From Polynucleobacter sp. HIN5 (GTDB taxonomy: Bacteria; Pseudomonadota; Gammaproteobacteria; Burkholderiales; Burkholderiaceae), in NCBI RefSeq assembly GCF_030297555.1, contig NZ_AP028136.1, positions 1,674,001 through 1,738,000 of the forward strand: DNA of 64,000 bases. Direction: 5' to 3'. The notes beneath the pieces are model-generated. The model did no database searches, had not been told where the DNA came from, and saw only the letters and a program-made list of their open reading frames with translations. Below, one piece after another: positions 46,595 to 57,421 of this stretch (positions are counted from its first letter, which is position 1; every line of letters begins with the position of its first letter). The position numbers were made by a program, and so were the translations under genes.

Positions 46595-48394
46595 TCAACC
46601 CACCGGATTGGTATTGCGTAACCGGATATGCAGTTCACGCAATTGACGCTCATCGACAGGACTTGGAGCTTGCGTCAACAAGCATTGTGCGCGCTGAGTC
46701 TTGGGGAAGGCAATCACATCGCGGATCGACTCCGCACCGGTCATCATGGTCACAATACGATCCAATCCAAAGGCAATCCCTCCATGGGGAGGGGCGCCGT
46801 ATTGCAGAGCGTCCAATAAGAAACCAAATTTTGCTTTTGCTTCGTCTGGTCCGATCTTCAGGGCACGAAATACCTGACTTTGGACAGCCTCTTGATGAAT
46901 ACGAACCGATCCACCACCGATCTCACTGCCATTCAATACCATGTCATAGGCTTTTGCCAGGCATTTGCCAGGATCGGTTTCCAATAACTTCAGGTGCTCA
47001 TCTTTAGGGCTTGTGAAGGGATGATGACAGGCAACCCAACGGGCATCATCTTCATCGTAATCAAACATTGGGAAATCAACCACCCATAATGGCTTCCAGC
47101 CTTCTGTAAAGAGACCGTGTTTCTTACCCCAATCCGAATGACCAATCCGCAGGCGAAGATTTCCAATCGCATCATTAACGACCTTCGTTTTATCTGCGCC
47201 AAAGAAAATCAGGTCGCCATCGTTTGCTTTGGTTCTCTCTAAAATTCCAGCAATTGCAGCATCGTGTAGATTTTTTACAATCGGCGACTGCAATCCATTG
47301 CGTCCCTCTGCAACTGAATTGACCTTAATCCATGCCAAGCCCTTAGCGCCATAGATCGATACAAATTGCGTGTAATCATCGATTTCGCTACGGCTGATTT
47401 CTGCTCCACCAGGAACGCATAAGGCCACAACCCGACCACCTTCTTGATTGGCGGGCCCCGAAAATACTTTGAAATCCACATCACGCATCAGGTCGGTTAA
47501 CTCAGTAAATTCCATCGCAACCCGTAAATCGGGTTTATCGGAACCATAACGCGCCATTCCCTCTGAATACGGCATGATTGGGAATGGATTGGGTAGCTCC
47601 ACCTTCATCACGGTTTTAAAAATATGTCGCATCATATTTTCAAAGAGAGAGCGGATCTCAAGTTCATCTAAGAATGCGGTTTCACAGTCAATTTGGGTAA
47701 ATTCAGGTTGGCGATCAGCGCGTAAATCTTCATCACGAAAGCATTTCGTAATTTGGTAATAACGATCAAAACCAGCCACCATTAATAATTGCTTAAATAA
47801 TTGGGGCGATTGGGGCAAAGCAAAGAATTGGCCATCGTGTACGCGTGACGGCACCAGATAATCACGTGCACCCTCAGGAGTACTTTTGGTAAGCATTGGT
47901 GTTTCAATATCAATAAAGCCAGCGGCGTCTAAATAGCGTCTGGTTTCCATGGCAACCTGATAGCGCAGACGCAGATTCTTCTGCATTTGCGGACGGCGCA
48001 AATCCAAGACCCGATGGGTCAAACGCGTCGTTTCAGAGAGGTTGTCATCATCAAGCTGAAATGGTGGAGTTACCGAGGCATTTAATACACGCAGGTCGTG
48101 GCACAGAACCTCAACCTTACCGCTCACTAAGTCTGGGTTCTCGGTTCCAGCGGGTCTTGCGCGAACCAAGCCTTTAATTTGAATACAGTATTCGTTACGA
48201 ACCTCTTCGGCCTGTTTAAACATATCGGGACGGTCTGGATCACAAACCACTTGCACAAAGCCCTCTCGGTCGCGTAGGTCGATGAAAATGACACCGCCAT
48301 GATCGCGTCGGCGATTAACCCAGCCTGCAAGGGTAATTTCTTGGCCAATTAAAGAATCAGTAACCTGACCACAGGTATGACTGCGCATCGACAT
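46595..48394 (-). CDS. aspS: aspartyl-tRNA synthetase
   Basis: 599 residues, the long bacterial type with GAD insertion. N-terminal OB anticodon domain ([19 protein letters not shown]), class II motif 2 [18 protein letters not shown], and motif 3 [14 protein letters not shown]. The organism may use it as discriminating or non-discriminating enzyme; I could not tell. Part of the minus-strand run, 8 nt after DUF502. Confidence 0.96.
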   Translation of the reverse strand: MSMRSHTCGQVTDSLIGQEITLAGWVNRRRDHGGVIFIDLRDREGFVQVVCDPDRPDMFKQAEEVRNEYCIQIKGLVRARPAGTENPDLVSGKVEVLCHDLRVLNASVTPPFQLDDDNLSETTRLTHRVLDLRRPQMQKNLRLRYQVAMETRRYLDAAGFIDIETPMLTKSTPEGARDYLVPSRVHDGQFFALPQSPQLFKQLLMVAGFDRYYQITKCFRDEDLRADRQPEFTQIDCETAFLDELEIRSLFENMMRHIFKTVMKVELPNPFPIMPYSEGMARYGSDKPDLRVAMEFTELTDLMRDVDFKVFSGPANQEGGRVVALCVPGGAEISRSEIDDYTQFVSIYGAKGLAWIKVNSVAEGRNGLQSPIVKNLHDAAIAGILERTKANDGDLIFFGADKTKVVNDAIGNLRLRIGHSDWGKKHGLFTEGWKPLWVVDFPMFDYDEDDARWVACHHPFTSPKDEHLKLLETDPGKCLAKAYDMVLNGSEIGGGSVRIHQEAVQSQVFRALKIGPDEAKAKFGFLLDALQYGAPPHGGIAFGLDRIVTMMTGAESIRDVIAFPKTQRAQCLLTQAPSPVDERQLRELHIRLRNTNPVG

Positions 48395-48402
48395 AAATAT
48401 TC

Positions 48403-49047
48403 CTAATGAGGTTGATTGGGGGTCTTGGGTTGAACGATTCGAGGTGCCACCGAACCCATCGACACAATATGCTTCAATGCTTCTTGAACGCTCATATCCA
48501 GCTCAATCACATTGGCGCGCGGCACGATCATAAAAAAGCCAGAGGTTGGATTCGGTGTGGTGGGTAAAAATACGTTGACATATTCACCGCCCAACTTACT
48601 GTTCACTTCAGGCGCTGCAGTGCCCGTTTGAAAAGCGATTACCCATGACTCAAGATGCGGATAACGAATCAACAGAGCTTTGCGAAACGCTTGGTTATTT
48701 CCAGAAAATAAAGTGGAGGAAACCTGCTTCACACTCGAATAAATGGAGCGCACGATTGGGATACGGGTCACGGTTCGGTCCCAAAGCTTAAGCCACCACT
48801 GGCCGGCAAAATTAATGGCAAGGAAGCCCGTAAATCCTATCACTGCCAACACAATCAGAATCCCGAGCCCTGGGATTTCACGGAAATGCCGCAACTCCCC
48901 AGAGAACTGGCCAGGGGAAACCGTAATGATGGCCGACATTACCCAGCCGAAAATTTGATCGATGACACCCAACCCCCATGTGATCACCCAAATCGTGACC
49001 GCCATCGGTATCCAAACCAAAATGCCAGCAATAAAGTATTTTTTCAT
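48403..49047 (-). CDS. DUF502 family inner-membrane protein
   Basis: 214 residues with two helices near the N-terminus ([21 protein letters not shown] and [20 protein letters not shown]) and a soluble tail with the conserved VMIP-like [20 protein letters not shown] block. Biochemical function is unknown. It lies between ubiB and aspS, an order common in Betaproteobacteria. In plants, DUF502 (LCV-like) proteins are membrane proteins of unclear role. Confidence 0.85.
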   Translation of the reverse strand: MKKYFIAGILVWIPMAVTIWVITWGLGVIDQIFGWVMSAIITVSPGQFSGELRHFREIPGLGILIVLAVIGFTGFLAINFAGQWWLKLWDRTVTRIPIVRSIYSSVKQVSSTLFSGNNQAFRKALLIRYPHLESWVIAFQTGTAAPEVNSKLGGEYVNVFLPTTPNPTSGFFMIVPRANVIELDMSVQEALKHIVSMGSVAPRIVQPKTPNQPH

Positions 49048-49106
49048 GAGAATTTGTGCCTAACCCACTATTTTAGCGAGTTAAGACCAATTCAGGCGAA
49101 ATAAGC

Positions 49107-50690
49107 CTAAATGGAATGGATTCGGACCAAAACCAAAAGAGCGCCCACCAAGAATCCACTGAGGAATAAAGCAATTCCAAGCCATTGTCGCCGTTTGCGT
49201 CGCTCATCGATTAACAGCTGTTTCAACAAATCAAACTCTGGGCGCTGCTCTTTGCGATGAACCTGTTCCAGGTTTTCAGCTATGAGACGTGGCAGGGTCG
49301 GCAAAATCTTCGCCCAATTTGGCGCCTCTTTCTTTAGCCCATCAATGAGTCCTCGCAATCCAAGCTGCTGACTCACCCAGCGCTCCAGAATAGGTTTAGC
49401 GGTTTTCCACAGGTCCAGGTCAGGATCCAGTTGGCGACCTAGACCCTCTACATTTAACAAGGTCTTTTGCAACAAAGTGAGTTGCGGCTGAATCTCAACC
49501 TTAAAGCGACGTGAAGTTTGAAAGAGTCGCATTAATACAATGCCCAAGGAAATATCTTTCAGTGGTCGATCAAAATAGGGTTCGCAAACGGTGCGAACGG
49601 CACCCTCCAACTCTTCTAATCGGGTATTCGCTGGCACCCAACCGGATTCAATGTGTAACTCGGCAACGCGCCGATAATCGCGATTAAAGAATGCCAAGAA
49701 ATTCTGGGCTAAATAATTCTTATCAAACTCGCTCAAATTTCCAACAATCCCAAAGTCGAGGGAGATATACCGACCAAAGGTATTGGGATCCAAACTGACT
49801 AAGATATTTCCTGGGTGCATATCTGCATGGAAGAACCCGTACTCAAATACTTGGGTAAAAAAGATTTCGACTCCATCGATAGCGAGCTTCTTAAAATCAA
49901 CTCCTGCAGCTCGCAGCTCATCGGTTTTCCCAATCGAAACACCATACATCCGCTCCATCACAATCACATTGGTATGGCATAAATCCCAAATCATTTCAGG
50001 AATCATGAGCTTGTCGGAGTCTGCAAAATTGCGTCGCAATTGACTCGCATTAGCTGCTTCGCGCATTAAATCAAGCTCATCGTGCAAATAGGTATCAAAT
50101 TCGGCGACCACCTCTCGTGGCTTGAGTCGTCTACCATCTTCAGAGACTTTCTCGACAATGCGCGCCAAATCATGCATTAGAGCCAAATCACTCTCGATCA
50201 CCGGCAAAATACCAGGGCGTAATACTTTGATGGCAATCTCTTGATTAGCCCACTCGGGATGCGTCTCGTTGCCCCGCAAGACTCCAAAATGAACCTGTGC
50301 GACCGATGCACTTGCCACTGGTGTTGCATCAAACGATGAAAAAATCACTTCAATTGGATGTCCCAATGCTTTTTCAATAATTGCTTTGGATTGTTCATTG
50401 GAAAAAGGTGGGACGCGATCTTGCAGCTTTGCTAGTTCATTGGAAACATCATCGGGCAGTAAATCCCTGCGGGTCGATAGGACCTGACCGAATTTGACAA
50501 AAATTGGGCCAAGCGCCTCAAGCGCTAAGCGAATCCGCTCGCCACGAGGTAACTGACTTGGGGAGGTTGATGCAATGAGTCCAAGAAAGAACCGGCGCAC
50601 ACCGGGTCTCAAGTTATCGCGAATCAGCCCAAATAAATTAAAGCGCCAAGCCGTATAGAAAATAATGCTTAGGCGAACAATACGACTCAC
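49107..50690 (-). CDS. ubiB: ubiquinone biosynthesis kinase-like protein UbiB
   Basis: 527 residues with a GTG start 2 nt after the ubiJ stop. ABC1/ADCK kinase-like fold: [20 protein letters not shown] (KxGQ motif variant KFGQ nearby), AIKVLRPG lysine and [11 protein letters not shown] catalytic region, LDFGIVG. Ends in a membrane helix ([20 protein letters not shown]). It supports ubiquinone synthesis as an ATPase. Confidence 0.94.
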   Translation of the reverse strand: MSRIVRLSIIFYTAWRFNLFGLIRDNLRPGVRRFFLGLIASTSPSQLPRGERIRLALEALGPIFVKFGQVLSTRRDLLPDDVSNELAKLQDRVPPFSNEQSKAIIEKALGHPIEVIFSSFDATPVASASVAQVHFGVLRGNETHPEWANQEIAIKVLRPGILPVIESDLALMHDLARIVEKVSEDGRRLKPREVVAEFDTYLHDELDLMREAANASQLRRNFADSDKLMIPEMIWDLCHTNVIVMERMYGVSIGKTDELRAAGVDFKKLAIDGVEIFFTQVFEYGFFHADMHPGNILVSLDPNTFGRYISLDFGIVGNLSEFDKNYLAQNFLAFFNRDYRRVAELHIESGWVPANTRLEELEGAVRTVCEPYFDRPLKDISLGIVLMRLFQTSRRFKVEIQPQLTLLQKTLLNVEGLGRQLDPDLDLWKTAKPILERWVSQQLGLRGLIDGLKKEAPNWAKILPTLPRLIAENLEQVHRKEQRPEFDLLKQLLIDERRKRRQWLGIALFLSGFLVGALLVLVRIHSI

Positions 50691-50692
50691 AA

Positions 50693-51304
50693 TTAATCCC
50701 GACTTTTTTGTAAAAAGGAAATTCGTTTTTCAAGGCGCTCAACCGCATCACGCACTGCCTGGATTTCCATTTTATGAGAAACAAAATCGCGTTGATGCAA
50801 TAAGACTTTTTTTTCTTCGCTAAGGTACTCAACCATATTTCCTTGTAAATCAACGATTGCCTTCTCTGTTGCTTGGGCAAAGCGCTTAGCTTGCGTGCAA
50901 ATAAAGTGTGCAGGCGCATCACCAATCATTTTGGCTAAATCCTCTTCGTACTCCCAACGCAATTGGTTTGAAAGCTTAGCAATTAATTGAGCCAATTGAG
51001 CGTCACCCGTTATTTTGACGGCTCTCATCGCCCGATCTTTAATGGTCCCTTGAGAGGCGCTAAGTGCTGAAAAGCTATTGGCATCAACTTCTAAAACTAG
51101 ATCGGGCTGAGGATGCGCCTCAGATAAAAGAGCAATGAAGGAATCATCTTGAATTTGCCATTGCATCGATCCAATGGGCAAAATCAACTCGATCACCCGG
51201 CCTTGATGATGACTTAAATCACGTAAAGCCCATTCTTCACGCTTAAGGACATGATTTATGGCGCGCTCTAGGGCCGTTTTTGGCAAATCAAAACGCAGGT
51301 TCAT
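50693..51304 (-). CDS. ubiJ: UbiJ-like SCP2 accessory protein
   Basis: 203 residues. SCP2 lipid-binding domain from about 15 to 110 ([33 protein letters not shown]) and a C-terminal coiled coil ([19 protein letters not shown]). UbiJ holds ubiquinone intermediates in the Ubi complex with UbiK. Starts at MNLRFDLP; a longer reading to 51322 is possible. A terminator hairpin ends about 5 nt before the ATG and no ribosome site is clear, which is odd. The next gene is ubiB, as in E. coli. Confidence 0.85.
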   Translation of the reverse strand: MNLRFDLPKTALERAINHVLKREEWALRDLSHHQGRVIELILPIGSMQWQIQDDSFIALLSEAHPQPDLVLEVDANSFSALSASQGTIKDRAMRAVKITGDAQLAQLIAKLSNQLRWEYEEDLAKMIGDAPAHFICTQAKRFAQATEKAIVDLQGNMVEYLSEEKKVLLHQRDFVSHKMEIQAVRDAVERLEKRISFLQKSRD

Positions 51305-51309
51305 AGTGT

Positions 51310-51334
51310 AAAAAACCCGCACAAGGCGGGTTTT
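51310..51334 (-). terminator. terminator between the Tim44-like gene and ubiJ
   Basis: Minus strand AAAACCCGC / GCGGGTTTT, 9-bp stem with 5-nt loop (51334-51312), then TTT. It lies 23 nt after the Tim44-like stop and just before the ubiJ ATG. The near-symmetry with A-runs on both sides allows either strand, but the minus strand fits the genes. Confidence 0.75.
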
Positions 51335-51356
51335 CCAATGGGGAAAAGGTTAAAGC

Positions 51357-52286
51357 TTAAACCAATTGCTGGATACCAGCCAGAACCCAGCCCCCAGGGC
51401 CGTTGACAGGCTTCGATAGATTCCAAACTTCCCTAAATGGTTCAGCAGGTCCATCTGCCTGCTCCCGAATCATGCCTGAGAACTCAACGCTGCACAGGTA
51501 AGTATTCGCGTCGGTCTCAACGCCCAAGAGTTCAGCGTTTAGCGTAACCACATCCGTTTGATTTACCCCTTCAGCACGGCCCTGCAAATCACGTTGCAAG
51601 CTGGCAAACATTTCGGGGGTTGTAAATTCGCGCAAAGCCTCAAGATCGCCCGCATCCCAGGCTTTTTGCAAACGCGTGAAATAGTGTTTTGCATTAGCCA
51701 AAAATGCGATTTGATCAAAGCCGTCGGGCAGTTGATATGCAGGCGCCTCATCAAGCATTGGACTTGGCGATCCGAATCCAGTATTAACTGGATGGCTAGG
51801 CGTAAAAGCGGGTTCTTGCCTTGCGGTTCGTTGCATTCCATTAGAAGCAGGCACTGAGCTTGGCATATTTTTGGCACCAGCTGGCATGAAGCGACGCAAT
51901 ACGAGTAGCAACGCAAACCCGACTAGAACAGCCAATAAAAGACCTGTCATAAATGATGCAGCAGCCTCACCTAAACCAAAATGCGAAAGTAGGTAAGCAA
52001 TTCCAAGACCTGCAGCAAGACCACCTAACATTCCACCTAGGCCCGAACGCTTCGCTGCAGCGGCTGGAGCAGCAGCTTGTGCAGGTGCCGCAGTAGGTTG
52101 CTGAGCTTGCTGTGCTGGTTTTTGCTGGGCTGGTGGCTGAGCTTGCTTTTGGATTGGGGCATTGGCTGAGCGACCGATATTTGATCCACCACCCAAACGC
52201 TTCGCATCAACAACAGCGATATGTCCAACGGATAAGAATGCAAAAGACAGTGCAAAAACACTGGCTTTTAAATAAATACTTTTCAT
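51357..52286 (-). CDS. Tim44-like domain protein
   Basis: 309 residues. Signal peptide or N-terminal anchor ending near VVDAK; then KRLGGGSNIGRSANA, a proline/glutamine/alanine-rich linker, a helix pair (about 85-130), and a C-terminal Tim44/MBA1 domain from about 180 (FLANAKHYFTRLQKAWDAGDLEALREFTTPEMF). Common in Betaproteobacteria beside ubiE; function unknown, likely membrane-associated. Its ribosome region GGGAGACT lies before the ATG and partly fits the small RNA tract at 40903. Confidence 0.85.
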   Translation of the reverse strand: MKSIYLKASVFALSFAFLSVGHIAVVDAKRLGGGSNIGRSANAPIQKQAQPPAQQKPAQQAQQPTAAPAQAAAPAAAAKRSGLGGMLGGLAAGLGIAYLLSHFGLGEAAASFMTGLLLAVLVGFALLLVLRRFMPAGAKNMPSSVPASNGMQRTARQEPAFTPSHPVNTGFGSPSPMLDEAPAYQLPDGFDQIAFLANAKHYFTRLQKAWDAGDLEALREFTTPEMFASLQRDLQGRAEGVNQTDVVTLNAELLGVETDANTYLCSVEFSGMIREQADGPAEPFREVWNLSKPVNGPGGWVLAGIQQLV

Positions 52287-52336
52287 TGAATCAGTCTCCC
52301 ATCTACGATCTGTAAGTATCGCTTTACAGTAAATAT

Positions 52337-53080
52337 CTAGTATTTAATACCAAGATGCAAGGCAACGATACCCCCAGTCATCCTATGGGTATGGACCTCA
52401 TCAAATCCGGCGTCCTCCATCATGGCTTTGAGGGTTTGTGCGTCTGGGTGCATACGAATCGATTCTGCTAAGTATTGGTAGCTGGCGGCATCTTTGGCCA
52501 CCTTATCTCCGAGCCATGGCAACACCCGAAAGGAATACAAGTCATAAATTGGGGCTATGAGTGGGTCTGGCTTAGAAAACTCCAAAATCAAAACCTTACC
52601 CCCAGGTCGAATCACCCTCGCCATTTCTGACAAGGCGAGTTCCTTATGCGTCATATTCCGTAGACCAAATGCAACGCTCACCACATCAAAATGGTGATTT
52701 GGGAAGGGGATTTGTTCAGCATCAAACTGAATGCATGGGATCGTAAGACCACGATCCAAAAGTCGATCTCGACCTACGGATAGCATGGATGCATTGATGT
52801 CGCTTAACCACACCTCAGCCTCGGGGCGAATGCCCCAGTGCGCCGACTGTGCAAAGGCGTAAGCAAGATCACCCGTTCCACCAGCAATATCAAGTACGCG
52901 ATCGCCGGGCTTAACATTCGCTTGGGCTATGGTGAATTTTTTCCAAAGGCGATGCAAACCAGCTGACATCAGGTCATTCATGATGTCGTACTTCGCAGCT
53001 ACCGAATGGAAAACCTCAGCAACTTTCTCTGCCTTTTGAGACTCATCAACGCTTTGATATCCAAAATGGGTTTTTGACAT
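52337..53080 (-). CDS. ubiE: ubiquinone/menaquinone C-methyltransferase UbiE
   Basis: 247 residues. SAM motif [16 protein letters not shown] and the signature [25 protein letters not shown] with [13 protein letters not shown] and the terminal [12 protein letters not shown]. Methylates the quinone ring. The start was set at [13 protein letters not shown], 2 nt after the DUF971 stop. Confidence 0.96.
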   Translation of the reverse strand: MSKTHFGYQSVDESQKAEKVAEVFHSVAAKYDIMNDLMSAGLHRLWKKFTIAQANVKPGDRVLDIAGGTGDLAYAFAQSAHWGIRPEAEVWLSDINASMLSVGRDRLLDRGLTIPCIQFDAEQIPFPNHHFDVVSVAFGLRNMTHKELALSEMARVIRPGGKVLILEFSKPDPLIAPIYDLYSFRVLPWLGDKVAKDAASYQYLAESIRMHPDAQTLKAMMEDAGFDEVHTHRMTGGIVALHLGIKY

Positions 53081-53082
53081 AT

Positions 53083-53466
53083 CTAATGGCCACAACCGTG
53101 AGATTTATTTACCATCGCAGCATCACGATCAACACCAGCAACTTTGCAACGTTCTAGATAATCGCTCCACAAAGACTCTTGGTTTTCACATAACTCATAC
53201 AAATAGTCCCATGAATATAGACCTGAGTCATGACCATCTGAAAAAGTTGGCTTAATTGCGTAATGACCAACTGGCTCAATGTTTACGATAGCAACGTCTC
53301 GCTTACCCGTTTGTAAGACCTCCTGCCCTGGTCCATGACCGCGCACCTCGGCTGACGGTGAGTAGACACGCAAAAACTCAAAAGGTAAACGATAGCTTTT
53401 TCCATTCTCGTATTGAAGCTCGAGAACCTTTGAGTTTTCATGCACGATTAAATTGCTTGGAATCAT
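53083..53466 (-). CDS. DUF971 family protein
   Basis: 127 residues matching the DUF971 fold, also the N-terminal domain of gamma-butyrobetaine hydroxylase, which has a zinc-binding site. [34 protein letters not shown] is the core (read as two parts), and [21 protein letters not shown] follows. The tail GCGH holds a possible metal-binding set. It lies between the DUF3683 enzyme (1-nt overlap) and ubiE. Function unknown; some relatives are linked to Fe-S cluster handling, which would suit the neighbour. Confidence 0.85.
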   Translation of the reverse strand: MIPSNLIVHENSKVLELQYENGKSYRLPFEFLRVYSPSAEVRGHGPGQEVLQTGKRDVAIVNIEPVGHYAIKPTFSDGHDSGLYSWDYLYELCENQESLWSDYLERCKVAGVDRDAAMVNKSHGCGH

Positions 53467-56400
53467 TACACTAATACCCTTTCAATTCCGCCTTGGTTGG
53501 CCTTAGTTACGTAGCTTTCAAGCCAATTGTCACCCAATAAATGTTTGGCCATTTCAACCACAATGTAATCCGCCTTGGTCTCGCTATCGCCATCAAAACG
53601 CGATAAGCCTTGTAAGCACGATGGGCAACTGGTTAATACTTTAACTTCACCAGCAAAGTCTTTCCTTAGTTCGGTCGCACCCTTTTCCATTTCAATTTGC
53701 TTGCGATAACGCACTTGAGTTGAAATATCTGGCCGAGTAATTGCTAGCGTACCGGACTCACCACAGCAACGCTCGTTCTTCACAATTGCCGTGCCATCCT
53801 CAAGTCCAATCAACTCATTGACTGTCTTCAAGGGATCCTGAAGCTTCATGGGGGTGTGGCATGGATCGTGATACATATAGCGAACTCCCTCAACACCCTC
53901 AAGTCTTAGACCTTTCTCGAGTAAGTACTCATGAATATCAATAATTCGACACCCTGGGAAGATTTGATCGAACTGATAGCCTGCTAGTTGGTCGTAACAG
54001 GTGCCACAGGAAACCACGACCGTTTTGATATCGAGATAGTTCAATGTATTGGCGACCCGATGAAATAGCACTCGATTATCCGTAATCATTTTCTCGGCTT
54101 TATCAAAGTCGCCGTTTCCCTTTTGCGGATAACCGCAGCACAAATACCCAGGGGGTAGTACGGTTTGCACACCAACGTGCCAAAGCATTGCCTGAGTCGC
54201 CAATCCCACTTGTGAAAATAGTCGCTCCGAACCGCATCCTGGGAAATAGAAAACAGCTTCCGTATCAACACTCGTCTCCAAAGGATTACGAATAATCGGT
54301 ACATAGTCCGCATTTTCAATATCCAAAAGTGCGCGGGCAGTCTTTTTGGGTAAATTGCCAGGCATCTTCTTATTCACAAAATAAATCACCTGCTCTTTCA
54401 AAGCAGGCTTACCAACGGTCGCAGGTGGTGATTGTGTTTGCTGAACGGCCCATTTTTTGAATAATTGATGGGCAAAGCGCTGCAAGCCATAACCCCATTC
54501 AATCATCACCTTACGACTCATTCGGATGGTCTCGGGATTAGTTGCATTGAGGAATAACATCGATGCGCTAGTACCTGGATTAAATCGGCGCTGCCCCATC
54601 TTACGTAACAAATTACGCATATTCATGGTGACATCACCAAAATCGATTTTGACTGGGCATGGCGTATGGCACTTATGACAAACTGTGCAGTGCGCAGCAA
54701 CATCATCAAACATTTCCCAATGCCGAATCGATACCCCGCGGCGGGTTTGCTCTTCATACAAAAATGCTTCGATTAATAATGAAGTGGCAAGAATTTTGTC
54801 TCTGGGGCTATACAACAAATTTGCTCGAGGCACATGAGTTGCACAGACTGGCTTGCACTTTCCACACCGTAAACAATCTTTTACGCTGTCAGCAATCGCT
54901 CCAATATCGCTTTGTTGCATGATGATCGATTCGTGACCCATGAGTCCAAAGCTTGGGGTATATGCCATTTGTAAATTAGCATTAGGCATCAGCTTGCCTT
55001 TATTAAAGTGGCCGTTCGGATCCACTCGATTTTTATAAGAACGAAATTCTTTGAGTTCCTCGTCCGTGAGGTACTCTAATTTTGTAATACCAATGCCATG
55101 CTCACCTGAAATCACGCCATCTAAAGAACGCGCCAAAACCATAATGCGATCAACCGCACGATGCGCATCTTGCAACATCTCATAATCGTCCGAGTTCACT
55201 GGAATATTGGTGTGAACATTGCCATCCCCGGCATGCATATGTAGGGCGACAAATACGCGTTTGCGCAATGTCTTCTGATGAATTGATTTAATTTCTTTTA
55301 ATACCAAATCAAAGGTGGAGCCGCCAAAGATGACTTGCAGTGGGGCTAGCAATTCATTTTTCCATGAGGCGCGCAGGGTCCCATCTTGCAACTGTGGGAA
55401 AAACTGATCTATTTTCTCTAACCACTCTGCCCAGCGAGACCTTACTTCACGCAGTAGTGTCTGGGCCTGAATGACGCGATCGCCCACCATTTCTGCTCGT
55501 GAAATATCTACAATCTCGTCATTTGCACGAATCGGGAGTGTTGCTTGATTGATATATTGCTCGAGGGCATCAAGTAACTGAATTTTATTTTTAAGTGATA
55601 GCTCGATGTTAATTTGATCGATTCCATCGGTGTACTCGCCCATTCGCTCGAGCGGAATCACCACATCCTCATTAATCTTGAATGCATTGGTATGCTTTGC
55701 AATCGCCGCCGTTCTCGCTCGATCCAACCAAAACTTCTTACGCGCTTCAGTGCTCACTGCTACAAAGCCTTCCCCTACACGCCGATTGGCCATACGCACC
55801 ACTTCGCTAGTCGCAGCAGCAACGGCCTCCTCATCCTCTCCAGCGATATCACCGATGAGCACCATTTTGGGCAAACCGTTGCGTTTGGATTTTGTGGAGT
55901 ACCCCACCGCTTTTAAATAGCGGTCATCGAGGTGCTCGAGTCCTGCTAATAGGGGTCCACCTTTTTTACTTAAATCATCCAAATACGCTTTGATCTCAAC
56001 AATGCTTGGAATGGCTTCACGTGCCTGACCAAAAAACTCCAAACAAACGGTACGCATATGCTTTGGCATACGATGCAAAATCCAGGTGGCACTTGTAATC
56101 AGACCATCGCAACCTTCTTTTTGAATACCCGGTAAGCCGGATAAAAATTTATCCGTCACATCTTTACCTAAACCTGCTTTCCTAAATTTAGCGCCATCGA
56201 TTTCTAAAACCTCAGAACGTAAAACCTTGGCTTGAGGTGCCGCCTTACCATCCGACCAGATCAAACGAAACCGAGCAACGCCTTGATCATGAATCTTGCC
56301 AAGATTGTGATCGAGTCGCTCAATGTCCAACCAATTACCATCGGGATCCACCATGCGCCAACTGGCCAGGTTATCCAGTGCGGTTCCCCATAAGACTGCT

Positions 56401-57302
56401 TTCTTGCCACCTGCGTTCATGGCGATATTTCCACCAATGCAACTCGCATCAGCGGAGGTTGGATCGACAGCAAAAATGAGTCCTTGTTTTTCCGCGGCAT
56501 CCGCTACTCGACGGGTCACCACGCCCGCCCCAGAAAAAATCGTTGGTACGGGATTACTTAAGCCAGGCAATACAGAATGTACGACCGCTCCAAGATCAAT
56601 TAACTTTTCTGTATTAATCACTGCCGACATTGCCACCATTGGAATGGCGCCACCGGTATAACCCGTACCACCTCCGCGCGGAACAATAGTCAGTCCTAAC
56701 TCAATACAAGCTCTGACCAAGTTTGGAATTTCTGCTTCGGTATCTGGCTTGAGAACAACAAATGGATACTCGATTCGCCAATCGGTTGCATCGGTAACGT
56801 GCGCAACGCGTGACATTCCGTCAAATGCGATATTGTCAACATGCGTAAATTTGCTAAATTCCCTCTTGGCCTGCTTGCGCAATTGCGATACGGTTTGAAA
56901 GTTATTCGCAAAGGATTCCACTGCGGTGCGAGCGGCTAATATCAATTCGTTAACTTGCTCAGCAAAATCTCCCGAGATCCGTTTTTCAACCTCACCCAAA
57001 CGATGCCACAAGGCTTGAATGAGTGCCTCGCGACGTTTGGGGTTATCCAATAAGTCATCTTGTAAGTAAGGATTGCGCTCGACAACCCAAATATCGCCCA
57101 ACACCTCAAACAGCATCCTGGCAGAGCGGCCTGTACGTCGCACACTCCGTAACTGCTCCAAAATTTCCCATGCCTTGACACCCAAGAGACGAATAACAAT
57201 CTCTCGATCGGAAAATGAGGTGTAGTTATACGGAATCTCACGAAGACGATGGGATTGCGTATCGATCTCAGACAAGCTATCTAAGGAGATAGGTGCGTTC
57301 AT
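53466..57302 (-). CDS. DUF3683 FAD-linked oxidase/Fe-S/CCG fusion enzyme
   Basis: 1278 residues in five parts: an N-terminal DUF3683 domain (about 1-130); an FAD_binding_4 domain ([17 protein letters not shown] near 205); FAD-oxidase C-terminal domain ([27 protein letters not shown]); a 4Fe-4S pair ([11 protein letters not shown] and [13 protein letters not shown]); and two CCG domains ([34 protein letters not shown]). This resembles D-lactate or glycolate dehydrogenase fused to its electron-transfer subunit, as in GlcD plus GlcF or DLD plus LldE. It probably oxidises a 2-hydroxy acid at the membrane to feed quinone. The exact substrate is unknown. It has a 1-nt overlap with DUF971. Confidence 0.85.
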   Translation of the reverse strand: MNAPISLDSLSEIDTQSHRLREIPYNYTSFSDREIVIRLLGVKAWEILEQLRSVRRTGRSARMLFEVLGDIWVVERNPYLQDDLLDNPKRREALIQALWHRLGEVEKRISGDFAEQVNELILAARTAVESFANNFQTVSQLRKQAKREFSKFTHVDNIAFDGMSRVAHVTDATDWRIEYPFVVLKPDTEAEIPNLVRACIELGLTIVPRGGGTGYTGGAIPMVAMSAVINTEKLIDLGAVVHSVLPGLSNPVPTIFSGAGVVTRRVADAAEKQGLIFAVDPTSADASCIGGNIAMNAGGKKAVLWGTALDNLASWRMVDPDGNWLDIERLDHNLGKIHDQGVARFRLIWSDGKAAPQAKVLRSEVLEIDGAKFRKAGLGKDVTDKFLSGLPGIQKEGCDGLITSATWILHRMPKHMRTVCLEFFGQAREAIPSIVEIKAYLDDLSKKGGPLLAGLEHLDDRYLKAVGYSTKSKRNGLPKMVLIGDIAGEDEEAVAAATSEVVRMANRRVGEGFVAVSTEARKKFWLDRARTAAIAKHTNAFKINEDVVIPLERMGEYTDGIDQINIELSLKNKIQLLDALEQYINQATLPIRANDEIVDISRAEMVGDRVIQAQTLLREVRSRWAEWLEKIDQFFPQLQDGTLRASWKNELLAPLQVIFGGSTFDLVLKEIKSIHQKTLRKRVFVALHMHAGDGNVHTNIPVNSDDYEMLQDAHRAVDRIMVLARSLDGVISGEHGIGITKLEYLTDEELKEFRSYKNRVDPNGHFNKGKLMPNANLQMAYTPSFGLMGHESIIMQQSDIGAIADSVKDCLRCGKCKPVCATHVPRANLLYSPRDKILATSLLIEAFLYEEQTRRGVSIRHWEMFDDVAAHCTVCHKCHTPCPVKIDFGDVTMNMRNLLRKMGQRRFNPGTSASMLFLNATNPETIRMSRKVMIEWGYGLQRFAHQLFKKWAVQQTQSPPATVGKPALKEQVIYFVNKKMPGNLPKKTARALLDIENADYVPIIRNPLETSVDTEAVFYFPGCGSERLFSQVGLATQAMLWHVGVQTVLPPGYLCCGYPQKGNGDFDKAEKMITDNRVLFHRVANTLNYLDIKTVVVSCGTCYDQLAGYQFDQIFPGCRIIDIHEYLLEKGLRLEGVEGVRYMYHDPCHTPMKLQDPLKTVNELIGLEDGTAIVKNERCCGESGTLAITRPDISTQVRYRKQIEMEKGATELRKDFAGEVKVLTSCPSCLQGLSRFDGDSETKADYIVVEMAKHLLGDNWLESYVTKANQGGIERVLV

Positions 57303-57352
57303 GGTGGCCAGTCGATTAAAGCTCTATTTTAGATGAGCTTGATCATTCCCGT

Positions 57353-57369
57353 TGCCAATCAATTTGGCA
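57353..57369. promoter_or_regulatory. palindrome upstream of ilvA, candidate operator
   Basis: TGCCAA-TCAAT-TTGGCA, a perfect 17-bp dyad 53 nt before the ilvA ATG, in the 119-nt space to the divergent DUF3683 gene. A further TGCCAA lies at about 57396. It could bind a dimeric regulator of one of the two genes. Pattern seen; function inferred. Confidence 0.3.
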
Positions 57370-57421
57370 CAATACTGAATTAATTTAAGGACTTATGTGC
57401 CAAGCATGGTACGCTTTCGTG

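Noticed and set aside
46594..46653. ATG start of nudB at 46653
   Set aside because: It would overlap aspS by about 59 nt and add 20 residues unlike the family; TTG 46593 matches the usual NudB start.
55614..56661. Several plus-strand open frames over the DUF3683 gene
   Set aside because: They are antisense to well-conserved FAD-domain sequence; no start signals or family resemblance.
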